A DNA stretch of 57,748 nt from an uncultured Bacteroidota bacterium (GTDB lineage Bacteria; Bacteroidota; Bacteroidia; Chitinophagales; Chitinophagaceae), in assembly GCA_903904855.1 (NCBI GenBank), contig CAIVEH010000003.1:1-57748 (forward strand), in the 5' to 3' direction. Under the pieces are notes generated by a model that was given only the letters and a program-made list of their open reading frames with translations, ran no database searches and was not told the origin of the DNA. Shown here in pieces: positions 36,906 to 46,255 of the stretch (its first letter is position 1; each line of letters opens with the position of its first letter). A program made the translations under genes and the position numbers.

Positions 36906-38035
36906 AAATTGCGATACTAGGCACAGCGCATCCTTTGCGCGGAGGGCTGGCAGCCTTCAATGAGCGGCTGGCTTACCAGTTGCAGCAGCAGGGCCATACC
37001 GTAACCATCTGGTCGTTTTCATTACAATATCCATCGTTCCTTTTTCCGGGCAAAACGCAGTTTACAGAAGAAGCTGCACCTGCGGGATTAAGTATCCGAA
37101 CCACGGTCAACTCAGTTAATCCGCTCAACTGGCTACAGGTAGGGGCGCAGATGAACCGGGAAAAATATGATCTGATCATCGTTAAATTCTGGCTACCTTT
37201 TATGGGGCCCGCATTCGGCACCATATTGCGTAAAGCAAAAAAGAATAAACATACAAAGGTGGTATGCATTGTAGATAACATCATTCCACACGAAAAAAGG
37301 CCGGGCGACAAGCCATTTACAAACTATTTTATAAAGCCGGTAGATGCATTTGTAACCATGAGCCTGGATGTTCTGAAGGATGTGAAAACCTTCACCGACA
37401 AGCCTTCCCTTTTTACTCCCCACCCTGTTTACGACAGCTACCTGGAAGCAGTCAGCAAGTCTGAAGCCTGCAAAAAACTTTCGCTTGATCCCGGTAAAAA
37501 ATACCTGCTTTTCTTTGGTTTTATAAGAGAATATAAAGGGCTAGACCTGCTGCTGGAGGCAATGGCAGATGCACGGATACGCGCGGCGGGTATTGAACTC
37601 ATCGTGGCCGGCGAATACTATAACAAAGACGTAGAAGCCAATAACAACAGTATTATTGCCAAACACCAGTTGCAGGATGTGGTACACCTCAACACCGACT
37701 TTATTCCCAACAGCGAAGTGCGTTACTTTTTTTCGGCGGCCGACCTTGTGGTGCAACCTTACAAACATGCCACTCAGAGTGGTATTACCCAGATTGCTTT
37801 TCACTTTGAGAAGCCAATGGTGGTTACCAATGTGGGCGGCCTGGCAGAGGTCGTACCTGATGGCAAAGTGGGTTTTATAGCTGAGCCTGAACCAGCGTCT
37901 ATTGCCGATGCTATACTCCGCTTTTATGAACCCGGATCACTGCCCGGCCTTAAGGAAAATATAGCCATCGAAAAGAAAAAATACACCTGGGAAACCTTTA
38001 CAGAGGTAATGATGAAGGCTGTATTCGGGAAGTGA
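36902..38035 (+). CDS. Glycosyltransferase family 4
   Basis: 377 residues, retaining GT-B fold transferase. The N-terminal domain begins MKIAILGTAHPLRGGLAAF with the glycine-rich acceptor loop. The C-terminal donor-binding domain has LLFFGFIREYKGLDLLLEA, ADLVVQPYKHATQSGITQIA and VTNVGGLAEVVPDGKVGF (each within the usual E-x7-E region). It shares an ATGA overlap with the nucleotidyltransferase gene and is probably supplied by that enzyme's nucleotide sugar. No terminator was seen in the 140 bases after the stop. Confidence 0.9.
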   Translation: MKIAILGTAHPLRGGLAAFNERLAYQLQQQGHTVTIWSFSLQYPSFLFPGKTQFTEEAAPAGLSIRTTVNSVNPLNWLQVGAQMNREKYDLIIVKFWLPFMGPAFGTILRKAKKNKHTKVVCIVDNIIPHEKRPGDKPFTNYFIKPVDAFVTMSLDVLKDVKTFTDKPSLFTPHPVYDSYLEAVSKSEACKKLSLDPGKKYLLFFGFIREYKGLDLLLEAMADARIRAAGIELIVAGEYYNKDVEANNNSIIAKHQLQDVVHLNTDFIPNSEVRYFFSAADLVVQPYKHATQSGITQIAFHFEKPMVVTNVGGLAEVVPDGKVGFIAEPEPASIADAILRFYEPGSLPGLKENIAIEKKKYTWETFTEVMMKAVFGK

Positions 38036-38202
38036 TTTTGTGCATTATAGTTTGACCGCATAGGGTACAAAGTAGGTTATTAGGCTATTCTCATCTGGCT
38101 TATAGCTGGTCTATTATGAATTACAATTAACTTTTATTATCTTCACAATACATTGATTATGTCTTTCTTTCAATACCAGTGAATGAAATAAATATACCTC
38201 TT

Positions 38203-38877
38203 ATGGAAATAACCGGAAAACGCCTCGTGATTTCATTTACAGTCTTGCTGTTTTTTTTGGTATGCCGTGATGGTAAGGCACAATCAGGGCGGGAATCCCG
38301 TACACTCAAAATCAGTGGACAGGAATGGATGGCTGAAAACCTGAGTGTGGACCATTACTGGGATGGCAGACCTATACCGGAAGCAAAGACTATAAAAGAA
38401 TGGAATTACTATAACGAGCATAAGATAGGGTGTTGGTGCAATTACGATAACGAAGCGTGTTATGGCAGCATGTATGGCAAACTATATAACTGGTGGGCTA
38501 TCAGGCAAAACGTGGCGCCCCGCTGCTGGCGACTACCTTCAAAGGCCGATTTTGACAGGTTGATAGAGTACCTGGGCACAACGAAAGCAGGAAAACAACT
38601 GAAAGCCACCCATAGCTGGAATAATACCACTAACGGGACCAATCAAAGTGGCTGGAGCGCTTATGCAGGTGGTTGCCGAAACATACTGGGCTACTTCAGT
38701 TTTGTGGGCCGGCAAGGATTCTGGTGGACAAACGATGCTCGTAAAGATAACAATGCCGGATTATACATCTCGATAAACTCTGAAGACATTCTTAATTATG
38801 AAGTCAGTGAAGGTTTTGGATTTTCGGTTCGTTGTATGAGAGATTTAGGTGTTACTGAACCGCCCCCATGCCCGTAA
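38203..38877 (+). CDS. FISUMP-domain exported protein
   Basis: About 224 residues. A signal peptide (MEITGKRLVISFTVLLFFLV ... GKAQ) is followed by a Fibrobacter succinogenes major paralogous (FISUMP) domain: GQEWMAENLSVDHY, GKLYNWWAIRQ, CWRLPSKADFDRLIEYLG, WSAYAGGCRNILG, FWWTNDARKDNN, and FSVRCMRD at the end. The family is widespread in Bacteroidota surface proteins and its function is unknown. ATG 38203 is chosen over an in-frame GTG at 38179 because it gives a clean signal peptide. The gene stands alone and converges with tcdA. Confidence 0.9.
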   Translation: MEITGKRLVISFTVLLFFLVCRDGKAQSGRESRTLKISGQEWMAENLSVDHYWDGRPIPEAKTIKEWNYYNEHKIGCWCNYDNEACYGSMYGKLYNWWAIRQNVAPRCWRLPSKADFDRLIEYLGTTKAGKQLKATHSWNNTTNGTNQSGWSAYAGGCRNILGYFSFVGRQGFWWTNDARKDNNAGLYISINSEDILNYEVSEGFGFSVRCMRDLGVTEPPPCP

Positions 38878-38954
38878 AATTGATTTGTCATAACTATCTA
38901 AACTTTACTGGCATGCAGTTTAATTTACTATCCTATTGCACAGAACCTTAATAA

Positions 38955-39677
38955 TCACCGCTCCATCAGATCCCTGATAACTACTGATGATACCACTGCC
39001 CCGAATGTTGCCGGCATATAAGACATTGTACCGTAGGCCGATTTTTTGAAGTTGGCGCCGTCTGTCATCATCAGTGATTCCGGATTGTTTTTCTCAGGTG
39101 AGAATACGGCCTTGAATCCTTTATAAATACCAGCTGCCTTGAGCATCTTGCGTACCTGCTGGGCAAATGGGCAGTTGTATGTCTTCGATATATCGGCTAC
39201 CTGCAATTGAGTAGGGTCTACCTTGCCACCTGCGCCCATTGAGCTCACTATCGGCAGGCCACTGGCAAAGGCCTCCTTAATAAAGGTGAGTTTGGGGGTA
39301 ATGCTATCGATAGCATCAACCACATAGTCAGGCTTGCAACTGAGCATCTCTGTTACCCTGCCGGGCTGCACAAATTCATTGATTATATGCAGCTTCAGTT
39401 CTGGGTTTATCTGCATCAGGCGCTCACCCATCAGCATCACTTTGCTCTGGCCATGTGTGGTGGCGAGTGCGGGTAGCTGGCGGTTGCGGTTGCTGGGGTC
39501 TACCACATCGCCATCTATAATGGTCATCTCACCTACTCCTGAGCGACAAATAAACTCAGCGACAAATGAACCCACACCACCCATGCCCACAATGAGCACA
39601 TGAGCGTTGTTGAGCTTATTCAGTTTCTCTTTCCCTATCAGCAGTTCGGTGCGCGAAAGCCAGGCAGTATCAGTCAT
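38955..39677 (-). CDS. tcdA: tRNA threonylcarbamoyladenosine dehydratase TcdA
   Basis: 240-residue ThiF/E1-like protein that cyclises the t6A base at position 37 of ANN-decoding tRNAs into ct6A, using ATP. The nucleotide loop VGMGGVGSFVAEFICRSG lies at about residues 30-47, with the DxDxxxxxNxxRQ motif (DGDVVDPSNRNRQ) next and VDAIDSITPKL further on. The protein has the short length of TcdA, not that of ThiF or MoeB. Its start overlaps the end of the tatD-like gene by 8 bases, so they form a two-gene operon. Confidence 0.92.
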   Translation of the reverse strand: MTDTAWLSRTELLIGKEKLNKLNNAHVLIVGMGGVGSFVAEFICRSGVGEMTIIDGDVVDPSNRNRQLPALATTHGQSKVMLMGERLMQINPELKLHIINEFVQPGRVTEMLSCKPDYVVDAIDSITPKLTFIKEAFASGLPIVSSMGAGGKVDPTQLQVADISKTYNCPFAQQVRKMLKAAGIYKGFKAVFSPEKNNPESLMMTDGANFKKSAYGTMSYMPATFGAVVSSVVIRDLMER

Positions 39678-40329
39678 CAGTAGTAAATACCTTTTTGAAA
39701 TTCTTCTGTACCTGCAAAATAAGGCTTTCCGTATCAGTATTCCTTATTTGTGCCGCTCTTGTGTAAATATCTTCAATGCTTGTTTCGGCATCATCTGTTT
39801 CCAGGAAAAAACGGCTGGCAGGCATACTCTTTAGAACGCCTGATGCCGGAAAACTCTCGTTTAAAATTGCAGCACCGAAAGAAAGGTAAAATCCACGTTC
39901 CAGCAGCTTTTCTGCAACAGCCTTATTTTTGTTATAGCCATGAAAAATAACCGGCATCACAGGTGGATGAATCTGAAGCATATGCAATACTTCATCAAAT
40001 GCCCTTACACAGTGGACGATCATTGGCTTGCCGCATTTATTGGCCAGCGCAATTTGCTCAGTAAACACTTTCACCTGCAAATCCCAATCGGTAGCGCAGA
40101 CCCTGTCGAGCCCGCATTCGCCTATAGCCAGAACATTGGGTTGCTGCACATATTTGCACAGCATTTTCCAATCCCATGTATAGTGATCCAGGTGCCAGGG
40201 ATGCAAGCCGATACTGCATGGCAATTCATCCTTTACGCGTTCGAAATGGCAATAGAAATTCCGTATTGCCATTTGGTCAGTTTTAACAGAAGGAACATGG
40301 TGTGTATGGATGTCGTAATACCGGAACAT
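39670..40329 (-). CDS. TatD family metal-dependent hydrolase
   Basis: 219 residues from ATG 40329 (MFRYYDIHTHH); an upstream in-frame start at 40380 is rejected because TACTTTAG (a near -7 box on the minus strand, 40335-40342) falls between. Metal-binding residues expected of the amidohydrolase-fold TatD DNases are visible: HTHH at the N-terminus, GECGLDR with the Glu, VHCVRA, HGYNKN and ETDDAE. It is shorter than E. coli TatD (about 260), as usual for the Bacteroidota form. It is co-transcribed with tcdA. Confidence 0.88.
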   Translation of the reverse strand: MFRYYDIHTHHVPSVKTDQMAIRNFYCHFERVKDELPCSIGLHPWHLDHYTWDWKMLCKYVQQPNVLAIGECGLDRVCATDWDLQVKVFTEQIALANKCGKPMIVHCVRAFDEVLHMLQIHPPVMPVIFHGYNKNKAVAEKLLERGFYLSFGAAILNESFPASGVLKSMPASRFFLETDDAETSIEDIYTRAAQIRNTDTESLILQVQKNFKKVFTTDD

Positions 40330-40539
40330 GGTTACTAAAGTAATCTTTTTAGAAATACCGGATGCGGTGTCAATTACCAAGATTGCCGGATTAGCCCCAA
40401 AGATGTAATCAGCTTTATAACAATGAATGCCACCTGAGATTAGCTTTGATCAGCCCTTCCGGATTCCTGCCCGAAAATACTTTTTCTGTACATTCAGGTA
40501 ATGTAGAAAGACCTGATGTTTTTATGACTATTAAATTAA

Positions 40540-40547
40540 TAACTTTG
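40540..40547 (+). promoter_or_regulatory. Candidate -7 box of the HEPN/MNT module
   Basis: TAACTTTG matches TAnnTTTG. It lies 21 bases upstream of a GTG at 40569 that begins the conserved part of the HEPN protein (LTKEEHIKYW), supporting that GTG as start. A degraded version (TAACAACTTATC) precedes the HEPN fragment at 43738. Confidence 0.5.
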
Positions 40548-40568
40548 CATTTAAACAAGTCAAAGTTA

Positions 40569-40961
40569 GTGCTTACAAAGGAAGAACATATAAAATATTG
40601 GTCCAATACTGCAAAGAGAGACTGGAAGGCCATACAAAATATGTTTACCACAAAGGATTATATGCAGGCATTGTTTTTCTCACACCTGCACCTTGAGAAG
40701 TATTGTAAAGCGCTTTGGGTAAAAAACAATACCGGGAATACACCTCCCAAAATTCATAACCTTATCAGGATACTTGATGAGGCAAAAATTTCCTACTCTC
40801 CATAACAAAAGGCATTTATGGTGATCATGAATAATTTTCATTTGGAAGGACGTTATCCCGATTATTTGGATAGTTTATATAAAAAGTACAAAAAGAAAAA
40901 TACAGGCGACATTTTAGAACAAGTAGAAAAACTCAGTTTATGGCTTCAGCAGCAATTATGA
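40569..40961 (+). pseudogene. HEPN-domain protein (toxin-like) with an in-frame stop codon
   Basis: HEPN proteins of this group pair with a minimal nucleotidyltransferase (MNT) and act as toxin-antitoxin-like modules. The frame from GTG 40569 reads VLTKEEHIKYWSNTAKRDW, QALFFSHLHLEKYCKALWVK, HNLIRILDEAKISYSP and then a TAA at 40803-40805. The same frame continues for 51 more codons (QKAFMVIMNNFHLEGRYPDYL ...) to TGA at 40959-40961. That second part is the conserved C-terminus of the family, with the EGRYPDY motif that contains the conserved Arg. So the gene is a single HEPN gene broken by one nonsense change. It overlaps the MNT gene by 22 bases. Confidence 0.8.
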
Positions 40962-41254
40962 AACAAATGAAGGATTTCGTATCCATAGCAAATTCATGCG
41001 GAATAACATTGCGCAAAGCTATTTTATTTGGCAGCTATGCACGTAATCAACAAACAAAATACAGCGATATAGATATGGCATTGGTCGCCGATGAGTTTTG
41101 CAATGTGCCTTCTGAAGATGTAAAATTGTTCATGAAAGCCATGCTTAAGTATTATATGGTCCAGCCTCAAACTTTCAATACCAAAGATTTTTCTCCTGAT
41201 AAAAACCCATTTATAGAAGAGATACTAAGGACAGGGATTGAGATAAAGGCATGA
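40940..41254 (+). CDS. MNT-type minimal nucleotidyltransferase (antitoxin-like)
   Basis: 104 residues. The nucleotidyltransferase signature is intact: AILFGSYARNQQTKYSDIDMALV, i.e. GS followed by an acidic DxD about ten residues later (shown in part). Members paired with HEPN proteins are known in other bacteria to neutralise the HEPN RNase by adding AMP groups to it. The gene starts within the end of the HEPN frame, so translation was coupled. With the HEPN gene carrying a premature stop, this may be an antitoxin left behind after loss of the toxin. Confidence 0.88.
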   Translation: MASAAIMKQMKDFVSIANSCGITLRKAILFGSYARNQQTKYSDIDMALVADEFCNVPSEDVKLFMKAMLKYYMVQPQTFNTKDFSPDKNPFIEEILRTGIEIKA

Positions 41255-41359
41255 TGAGAGTGTGGTTACTAAACGTTAGACATAGACATAAGCCCAGCAA
41301 AAAGATCGCTTGAATGCCATTTAAAACCTGCTGATTATACAGGAAATGGGAAATTGCTA

Positions 41360-42382
41360 TCATTTATGATGATAATTTTCCGGCAAACGGATTTCAGGAT
41401 CGATCAGCGACTCTTCATATAGCGAAGGCAGCAGCCACATAGCTCTACGCTCATCCAGGTGTTCAATGTCTTCAAATCCCGGCTCATAAACCCTTATTTT
41501 CTTTTTGGTAACCTCATCAAAACTAGGCTCATGCCATGTGCCATACAGTTGTCTGGATATTTTGGTATTGGGATCAATATTCGCATATACGTATCTGTTG
41601 TCCAGGCACCTCAGATAGAAAGTAACCGGATAAACACCATTGTATACAGCCTGCCTTATAGTACTGTCAAGATATTTCCAGGCGGTGTATTTCGAATAGG
41701 ATACAGAATTCTGTATATAATGAAAGAAGGACAGCACAAAATTTGATGACATGGTTATACCATCCAATTCTACGGATGTTGGTAACCCCTTTTTCCTGAT
41801 ATATGCTGCAACCTGCTCCATATTGGTGCTGTCGGTATAACACATTAACCTTGGCATGAATTCTTTATCGATATTTATTTTGCTGCTGCGTATTACATAA
41901 AATCTTACAAACTGGTCCACTGCTATACAATTCTCCAAAATCTGCTTCAGTTCGTGATTCACTTTCACTGTTGTTCTGTTCTTTTTTAAAAGGCCATCAT
42001 AGGATGCCAGAAATTCCATGATTTCCTTGCTTTTTTTAGCCCTTGCAACTGTTGCAGAATCATATCCCGAGAATATTTCGTCTGCATTTTCAGGCAAGGT
42101 ATTTTTTGCATAATAGTCCTTAACATCATTTACAAAGTCAGTGTAGTGGCCCGCTTTTATGTAAATCTCCTCGGCGTAATCACGGGTAGTTCCATTTTTA
42201 TTATTGAGCAGAATAGATTTCTTCATTAACATTGCAGCGCTATCCAGATGACCAGAAGCCTCGAGTAGCCTAGCTTTGTTGTATAAAAGATAAGCCTGGG
42301 CTACATCTTTACTGAATTGCGCCATGCAGCTGGTGGCTGAGGATAACATAACTGCGATGAGAACTATCTGTTTGTTTTTCAT
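41360..42382 (-). CDS. Exported DUF6624-like protein (divergent copy)
   Basis: 340 residues with a signal peptide (MKNKQIVLIAVMLSSATSCMA). The N-terminal half is helical and tetratricopeptide-like (YLLYNKARLLEASGHLDSAAMLMKKS in part). The C-terminal half follows the plan of the DUF6624-like protein encoded just upstream: VDQFVRFYV, AAYIRKKGLPTSV, FYLRCLDNRYVYANIDPN and RQLYGTW correspond to VDQRCRNK, SFFKHYGYIG, FAYLTDRVKLNTG and QVYGTQ. It is 33 bases downstream of that gene and probably co-transcribed. No activity is known for the family. Confidence 0.65.
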   Translation of the reverse strand: MKNKQIVLIAVMLSSATSCMAQFSKDVAQAYLLYNKARLLEASGHLDSAAMLMKKSILLNNKNGTTRDYAEEIYIKAGHYTDFVNDVKDYYAKNTLPENADEIFSGYDSATVARAKKSKEIMEFLASYDGLLKKNRTTVKVNHELKQILENCIAVDQFVRFYVIRSSKINIDKEFMPRLMCYTDSTNMEQVAAYIRKKGLPTSVELDGITMSSNFVLSFFHYIQNSVSYSKYTAWKYLDSTIRQAVYNGVYPVTFYLRCLDNRYVYANIDPNTKISRQLYGTWHEPSFDEVTKKKIRVYEPGFEDIEHLDERRAMWLLPSLYEESLIDPEIRLPENYHHK

Positions 42383-42415
42383 AATAGTGTACTGATAAGT
42401 TACAATGAAAGTAAA

Positions 42416-43381
42416 CTATTGTTTTTTATTATGCAACATTCCTGAATGGTTTGTATTCATAGTCTTCGTGTATTCTTCTATAGTCGAAAGGCCCACACTT
42501 TTCCGGCGCTCATTTAGCTTATCCAAATCTATACAAGGTCGTGGTACGAAAGAGTTAGATTCATCATTTACTATCATCTGTGTACCATATACCTGTAATT
42601 GACCCGTATTTAATTTTACCCTGTCTGTCAGGTAGGCAAAGTTTATTTTATTCGCGTTATTCCTCTCTACTTCAATTTTCATACGCACCAGTACACTATC
42701 CTGAAACCCCGGATGCTTATCCTGGTGCTGAATCAATAACCAGAAATGATTTTCTCCACTGGTACCTGCCAGGTTGTAACCTATATAGCCATAATGTTTA
42801 AAAAAGCTATCCAAAATTGTATAATTATATTTATCCACTTTTTTCACTTCACTCCAAAGTTGCAGGTCAAGAACAGAATCGGCAAAATTGTGGTGATTTA
42901 TAAAACGATCTGTTTTATTTCTGCATCGCTGATCAACCTCATACATACTATCTAAAAGTTCACATAATGGCACATTATAGTTCGCATAACTGTTCAATTG
43001 ATTCTGTTTCACTGTATCCAGCAAAATCTTCCAGCGTTTATCAGGGTGCAGATACCCGAAGTCTTCTTCGTTTTTGAGTTCAAAATATTTTGCATAATGG
43101 GTCACTACAGCTATACGTTCTAAATTATAAAAAGCACTATCCCTATTCTTTGCCAATGCCCATGCAAGTGCAGCATAATAACGGTCATCGGGATAGCCTT
43201 TACCACCGAAAATGTTGAATGCGGAATCAAAAGTGCGACCGGATACTATGAACAGCTTTGTGTTAAATAAAGAATCGGCTTTGTGAATGAATTGCCTGTA
43301 TTGAGTAAGTGAATCCTGGGCATTAGATTGGTGGGATACAAATGTGGAGCAAGCTAAGAGAAAAATAAGTGGGTATTTCAC
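42416..43381 (-). CDS. Exported DUF6624-family protein
   Basis: 321 residues with signal peptide (MKYPLIFLLACSTFVSHQSNA). A short helical N-terminal part is followed by a DUF6624 domain: MYEVDQRCRNK, GYIGYNLAGTSGENHFWLLIQH, FQDSVLVRM and FAYLTDRVKLNTGQLQVYGTQ (each segment quoted in part). DUF6624 proteins are found widely, often in polymorphic or accessory loci, without a known role. Its upstream region at 43485-43550 resembles the region upstream of the third, broken copy at 54038-54960, placed at the same distance, which points to a shared origin by block duplication. Confidence 0.75.
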   Translation of the reverse strand: MKYPLIFLLACSTFVSHQSNAQDSLTQYRQFIHKADSLFNTKLFIVSGRTFDSAFNIFGGKGYPDDRYYAALAWALAKNRDSAFYNLERIAVVTHYAKYFELKNEEDFGYLHPDKRWKILLDTVKQNQLNSYANYNVPLCELLDSMYEVDQRCRNKTDRFINHHNFADSVLDLQLWSEVKKVDKYNYTILDSFFKHYGYIGYNLAGTSGENHFWLLIQHQDKHPGFQDSVLVRMKIEVERNNANKINFAYLTDRVKLNTGQLQVYGTQMIVNDESNSFVPRPCIDLDKLNERRKSVGLSTIEEYTKTMNTNHSGMLHNKKQ

Positions 43382-43484
43382 AAGATTAAGTTCAATTGGT
43401 GATTGAGATAGTTTCTAAAAAAAGCTGATTAACTTTTACTTATATATCGGTATATTGGCTTAAAAAAACAAACTACCAAAAACC

Positions 43485-43550
43485 CTATTTTATTGTGCTA
43501 CTAGAAATTAGTGATTAATAAAAGTAAGAAAAAGCAGGAATGATTTTTCA
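43485..43550. repeat. Duplicated upstream region, copy 1
   Basis: This AT-rich stretch (ACCCTATTTTATTGTGCTAC, then TTAATAAAAGTAAGAAAAAG) resembles 55067-55135 at an estimated 70-75% identity. Both lie about 105-175 bases upstream of the start codon of a DUF6624-like gene on the minus strand, so they are probably homologous promoter regions. Confidence 0.6.
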
Positions 43551-43705
43551 TTTTACCGGACAATTTTAGAATCATATTTTACTTAATAAAATACCGGATC
43601 GAAATTAGAAGAAATCGGCTGAGCCCAAATCCTACATAAACTTACTGAGATAACATTCTGATATGCAACATTTGTGTTGAACAGAAGGAAGAGTTTACTA
43701 ATACA

Positions 43706-43890
43706 TTAACAACTTATCATTTAAACATACCCGAGCAAGTTCTTACAAAGCAAGAACAGATCAAATACTGGATCAATACTGCCAAAAAAGACTGGAAGTC
43801 CATAATAAATATTTACTTCAAAGGATTGGAATACCGGCATTATTTTTCCCGAATTTGCATCTTGAAAATTAATGTAAAGCATTTGGGAAA
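43706..43890 (+). pseudogene. Degraded 5' fragment of a HEPN gene
   Basis: Homologous to 40532-40720, including the promoter-like stretch before the start. In one frame it reads VLTKQEQIKYWINTAKKDWK, matching VLTKEEHIKYWSNTAKRDW of the HEPN gene at 40569. The match then jumps to another frame (ALFFPNLHLEN, then a TAA, then CKAFG), so the copy has a frameshift and a stop. There is no C-terminal part and no MNT partner nearby. Confidence 0.8.
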
Positions 43891-44061
43891 TGGAAGGCCT
43901 TTATGCATTTTTGGCATAGTATTTGAGGCTATATAAAGATATCGTGTATTTTGGAAATATCGTACTGAGAAAAAATCAATTAGAATAATTAAAGTGAATA
44001 CATTATTTTTACAAAAACTAAATCTATCCTACCCGCCGGTAGCGGGGTAAATATTGGTATT

Positions 44062-45711
44062 ATGGTACGTAGAGTTTTACTTTTATTATTGTTGGGTATC
44101 GGGTTACAAATTAGTCTGAAAGCGCAGACTATTGATACTGTGCATATTATTATGCCTTATGGCAGTGATACTACCTGCCCTGGCATTCAGCTCAATTTTT
44201 CGGCTACTCATACCACCCCATCTGATACAGTGATTGCTTATCATTGGTACACCAACACTACCTACACAGGGGTGTCCATTGATTCTTTTCATACAACCGC
44301 ACTCAGCGATGGCGATAGTGTATATTGCTGGCTGGTTTACAGGAATATTCTGGGAGTTTTAGATAGTGTTCGCTCAGCTACCATTATAATACACCGCAGC
44401 AGCAGTATTGCACCAAGGGTAGCTATTTCACTCATCGTTGGAAGTAACCCCGGTTGCGCAGGTCACCTCCTTAAATTCCTTGCTCTGCCTGTCAACGGTG
44501 GCGATTCTACTCTTTTCCAGTGGTACATTAATTCTATACCTGTTGCCGGTGAAGACAGTATCACCTTCTCGCGAATATTCTCAGCGGGCGATACGGTTTC
44601 TTGTCAGATGATTTCAAATTCATTATGCTCTGCTCCATTCAACGATACCGTTATGTCGCCTGGCATTCCGGTTATCCACGACTCACTTACAGCTGCCATC
44701 AGTATTATTGTGGCACGCAACCCGATTTGTGCTGGTTCTCATGATACTTTTTATGCAACAACGGCTAATACAGGATACGGCTATTCTCTTTCCTGGTATG
44801 TCGACAGTACATTAATTCCTGCAGCTCTTGGCCCAACCTACCCTACTGATTCACTGGTTAATCACGACCTGGTTTATTGTATTCTCAATGCACCAGACGC
44901 TTGTGTAATTAACCACACAACTGTATCGAACCCGATAACAATGACTGTAATATCATTGGCAGCTACTTCAGCCTATGCAGTACTAACAGCGGGTAGTAAT
45001 CCCGGTTGTCTTGATTCTCCGGTTACATTTGTTGGCCATTTCCTTAACTTCAGCCATACGCAACCTCCTGTTTATACATGGTATGTAAATGGGTTACCTG
45101 TTTTGGCCGGCGACAGTGTACTTACCAGGTATTACCTGAACAATGATATTCTCACATACAAAGTATATGATACTAGTGGCGGCTGTTTTGCCTTGGATAC
45201 CGTTCGTTCTCCCGGTATTGTTATGCTGCGCGACAGCACACCAGCCACTCCCCTGTTGTCGCTGATTGGCGATCTGCTGGTTGTGAACAATGGCGGCCAT
45301 TATAAATGGTACCTGGATTCAACATTGATTCCTGGCGCTATTAACCAGACTTACCATCCTGGACCTTTGGGTGGCTATTATTTCGTTATAAAGGATTCTG
45401 CAGGTTGCCCTTCTCTGCCTTCCAATGTGATCTATATTGCTCTTACCAGCGTAAAAAATATTCAGACCGGAGGATTAACTGTTTATCCTAATCCTACCAG
45501 CGGAAAGCTGAATATGGACTGGGGCCAGGTAAAAGCCAAAATGAGCATTGATGTATATGATATGACCGGTAAGATTGTAGATCATGAGGTGTTTCTGAAT
45601 GCCTCAGGTAGCCAGGCCAATCTATCTCAATTACCCGCTGGGGAGTATTTTATTGAGGTAGCAGATCAGGATGGTAATAAAGGGAAATTCAAGATTACCA
45701 AAACCCAATGA
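44062..45711 (+). CDS. T9SS-secreted protein with Ig/PKD-like repeats
   Basis: 549 residues. Signal peptide MVRRVLLLLLLGIGLQISLKA; then about four Ig-like units of roughly 100 residues marked by NPGC or NPIC, FQWYINSIPVAGEDS, SWYVDSTLIPA, YTWYVNGLPVLAGDS and VSCQMIS; then a T9SS type A sorting domain (LTVYPNPTSGKLNMDWGQ ... LPAGEYFIEV). The WY-V-G core and paired Cys in each unit are typical of Bacteroidota surface Ig repeats. No catalytic domain is visible. A perfect terminator follows at 45784. Confidence 0.9.
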   Translation: MVRRVLLLLLLGIGLQISLKAQTIDTVHIIMPYGSDTTCPGIQLNFSATHTTPSDTVIAYHWYTNTTYTGVSIDSFHTTALSDGDSVYCWLVYRNILGVLDSVRSATIIIHRSSSIAPRVAISLIVGSNPGCAGHLLKFLALPVNGGDSTLFQWYINSIPVAGEDSITFSRIFSAGDTVSCQMISNSLCSAPFNDTVMSPGIPVIHDSLTAAISIIVARNPICAGSHDTFYATTANTGYGYSLSWYVDSTLIPAALGPTYPTDSLVNHDLVYCILNAPDACVINHTTVSNPITMTVISLAATSAYAVLTAGSNPGCLDSPVTFVGHFLNFSHTQPPVYTWYVNGLPVLAGDSVLTRYYLNNDILTYKVYDTSGGCFALDTVRSPGIVMLRDSTPATPLLSLIGDLLVVNNGGHYKWYLDSTLIPGAINQTYHPGPLGGYYFVIKDSAGCPSLPSNVIYIALTSVKNIQTGGLTVYPNPTSGKLNMDWGQVKAKMSIDVYDMTGKIVDHEVFLNASGSQANLSQLPAGEYFIEVADQDGNKGKFKITKTQ

Positions 45712-45783
45712 CCTTAAAGGCACATTACCTGGCACAGGAAAGATTATACTTTTCGTTAGAAATTAACCCAGTAATAAAGAAAC

Positions 45784-45825
45784 AAAAAATAGCCGCCAAA
45801 TAATGGCGGCTATTTTTTGTTTTTA
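45784..45825 (+). terminator. Intrinsic terminator after the Ig-repeat T9SS gene
   Basis: Perfect 15-bp stem (45784-45798 with 45804-45818) around a 5-base loop, with T-rich tail. It could act on both strands. Confidence 0.93.
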
Positions 45826-46255
45826 CTAAAACCTGGCTAGTTGAAAAAAACTACTCAATCAATTGATTTTCATACTATTGCAATCAAAACAAAATTTCAC
45901 CTACTATCCTTTGCTTCCTGTCAATCGGCTTTAACAAAATTTTTTTTAGAAAATACCCAAGATTTTGGTTTGGTTTTCCGTCTATTATAGTGAGTGGTTT
46001 ATTTTAAAGATTGAAAGGCGCCTTTCTTAAATGAAATAGACAAGTAAAACAGATTGAACTAGTAAAAAGAATAGCAGCAGCCAGGCCCCTTAAACTGTAA
46101 TTATGAAATGAAAATTTTAAAGACTACTGAAAACTAAAAAAGGTGTGAAGATGCACCAATTAAATAAGGCGTATGTAAAAAATTAGTTGTAACTTACTTT
46201 TATTAACCTGGCCAGGAAGCCATTTTACCCGGCCATAGATTATTAACCAGCGTTT
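45826..46255. other. Intergenic region upstream of the ECF sigma gene
   Basis: A 430-base AT-rich gap. The only clear structure is a perfect 14-bp palindrome, GAAAGGCGCCTTTC, at 46013-46026, which could be an operator; no promoter box was recognised with confidence. Confidence 0.45.

Noticed and set aside
43705-43930. New short gene reading VLTKQEQIKYW
   Set aside because: Comparison with the HEPN gene at 40569 shows a frameshift and stop; it is a fragment.
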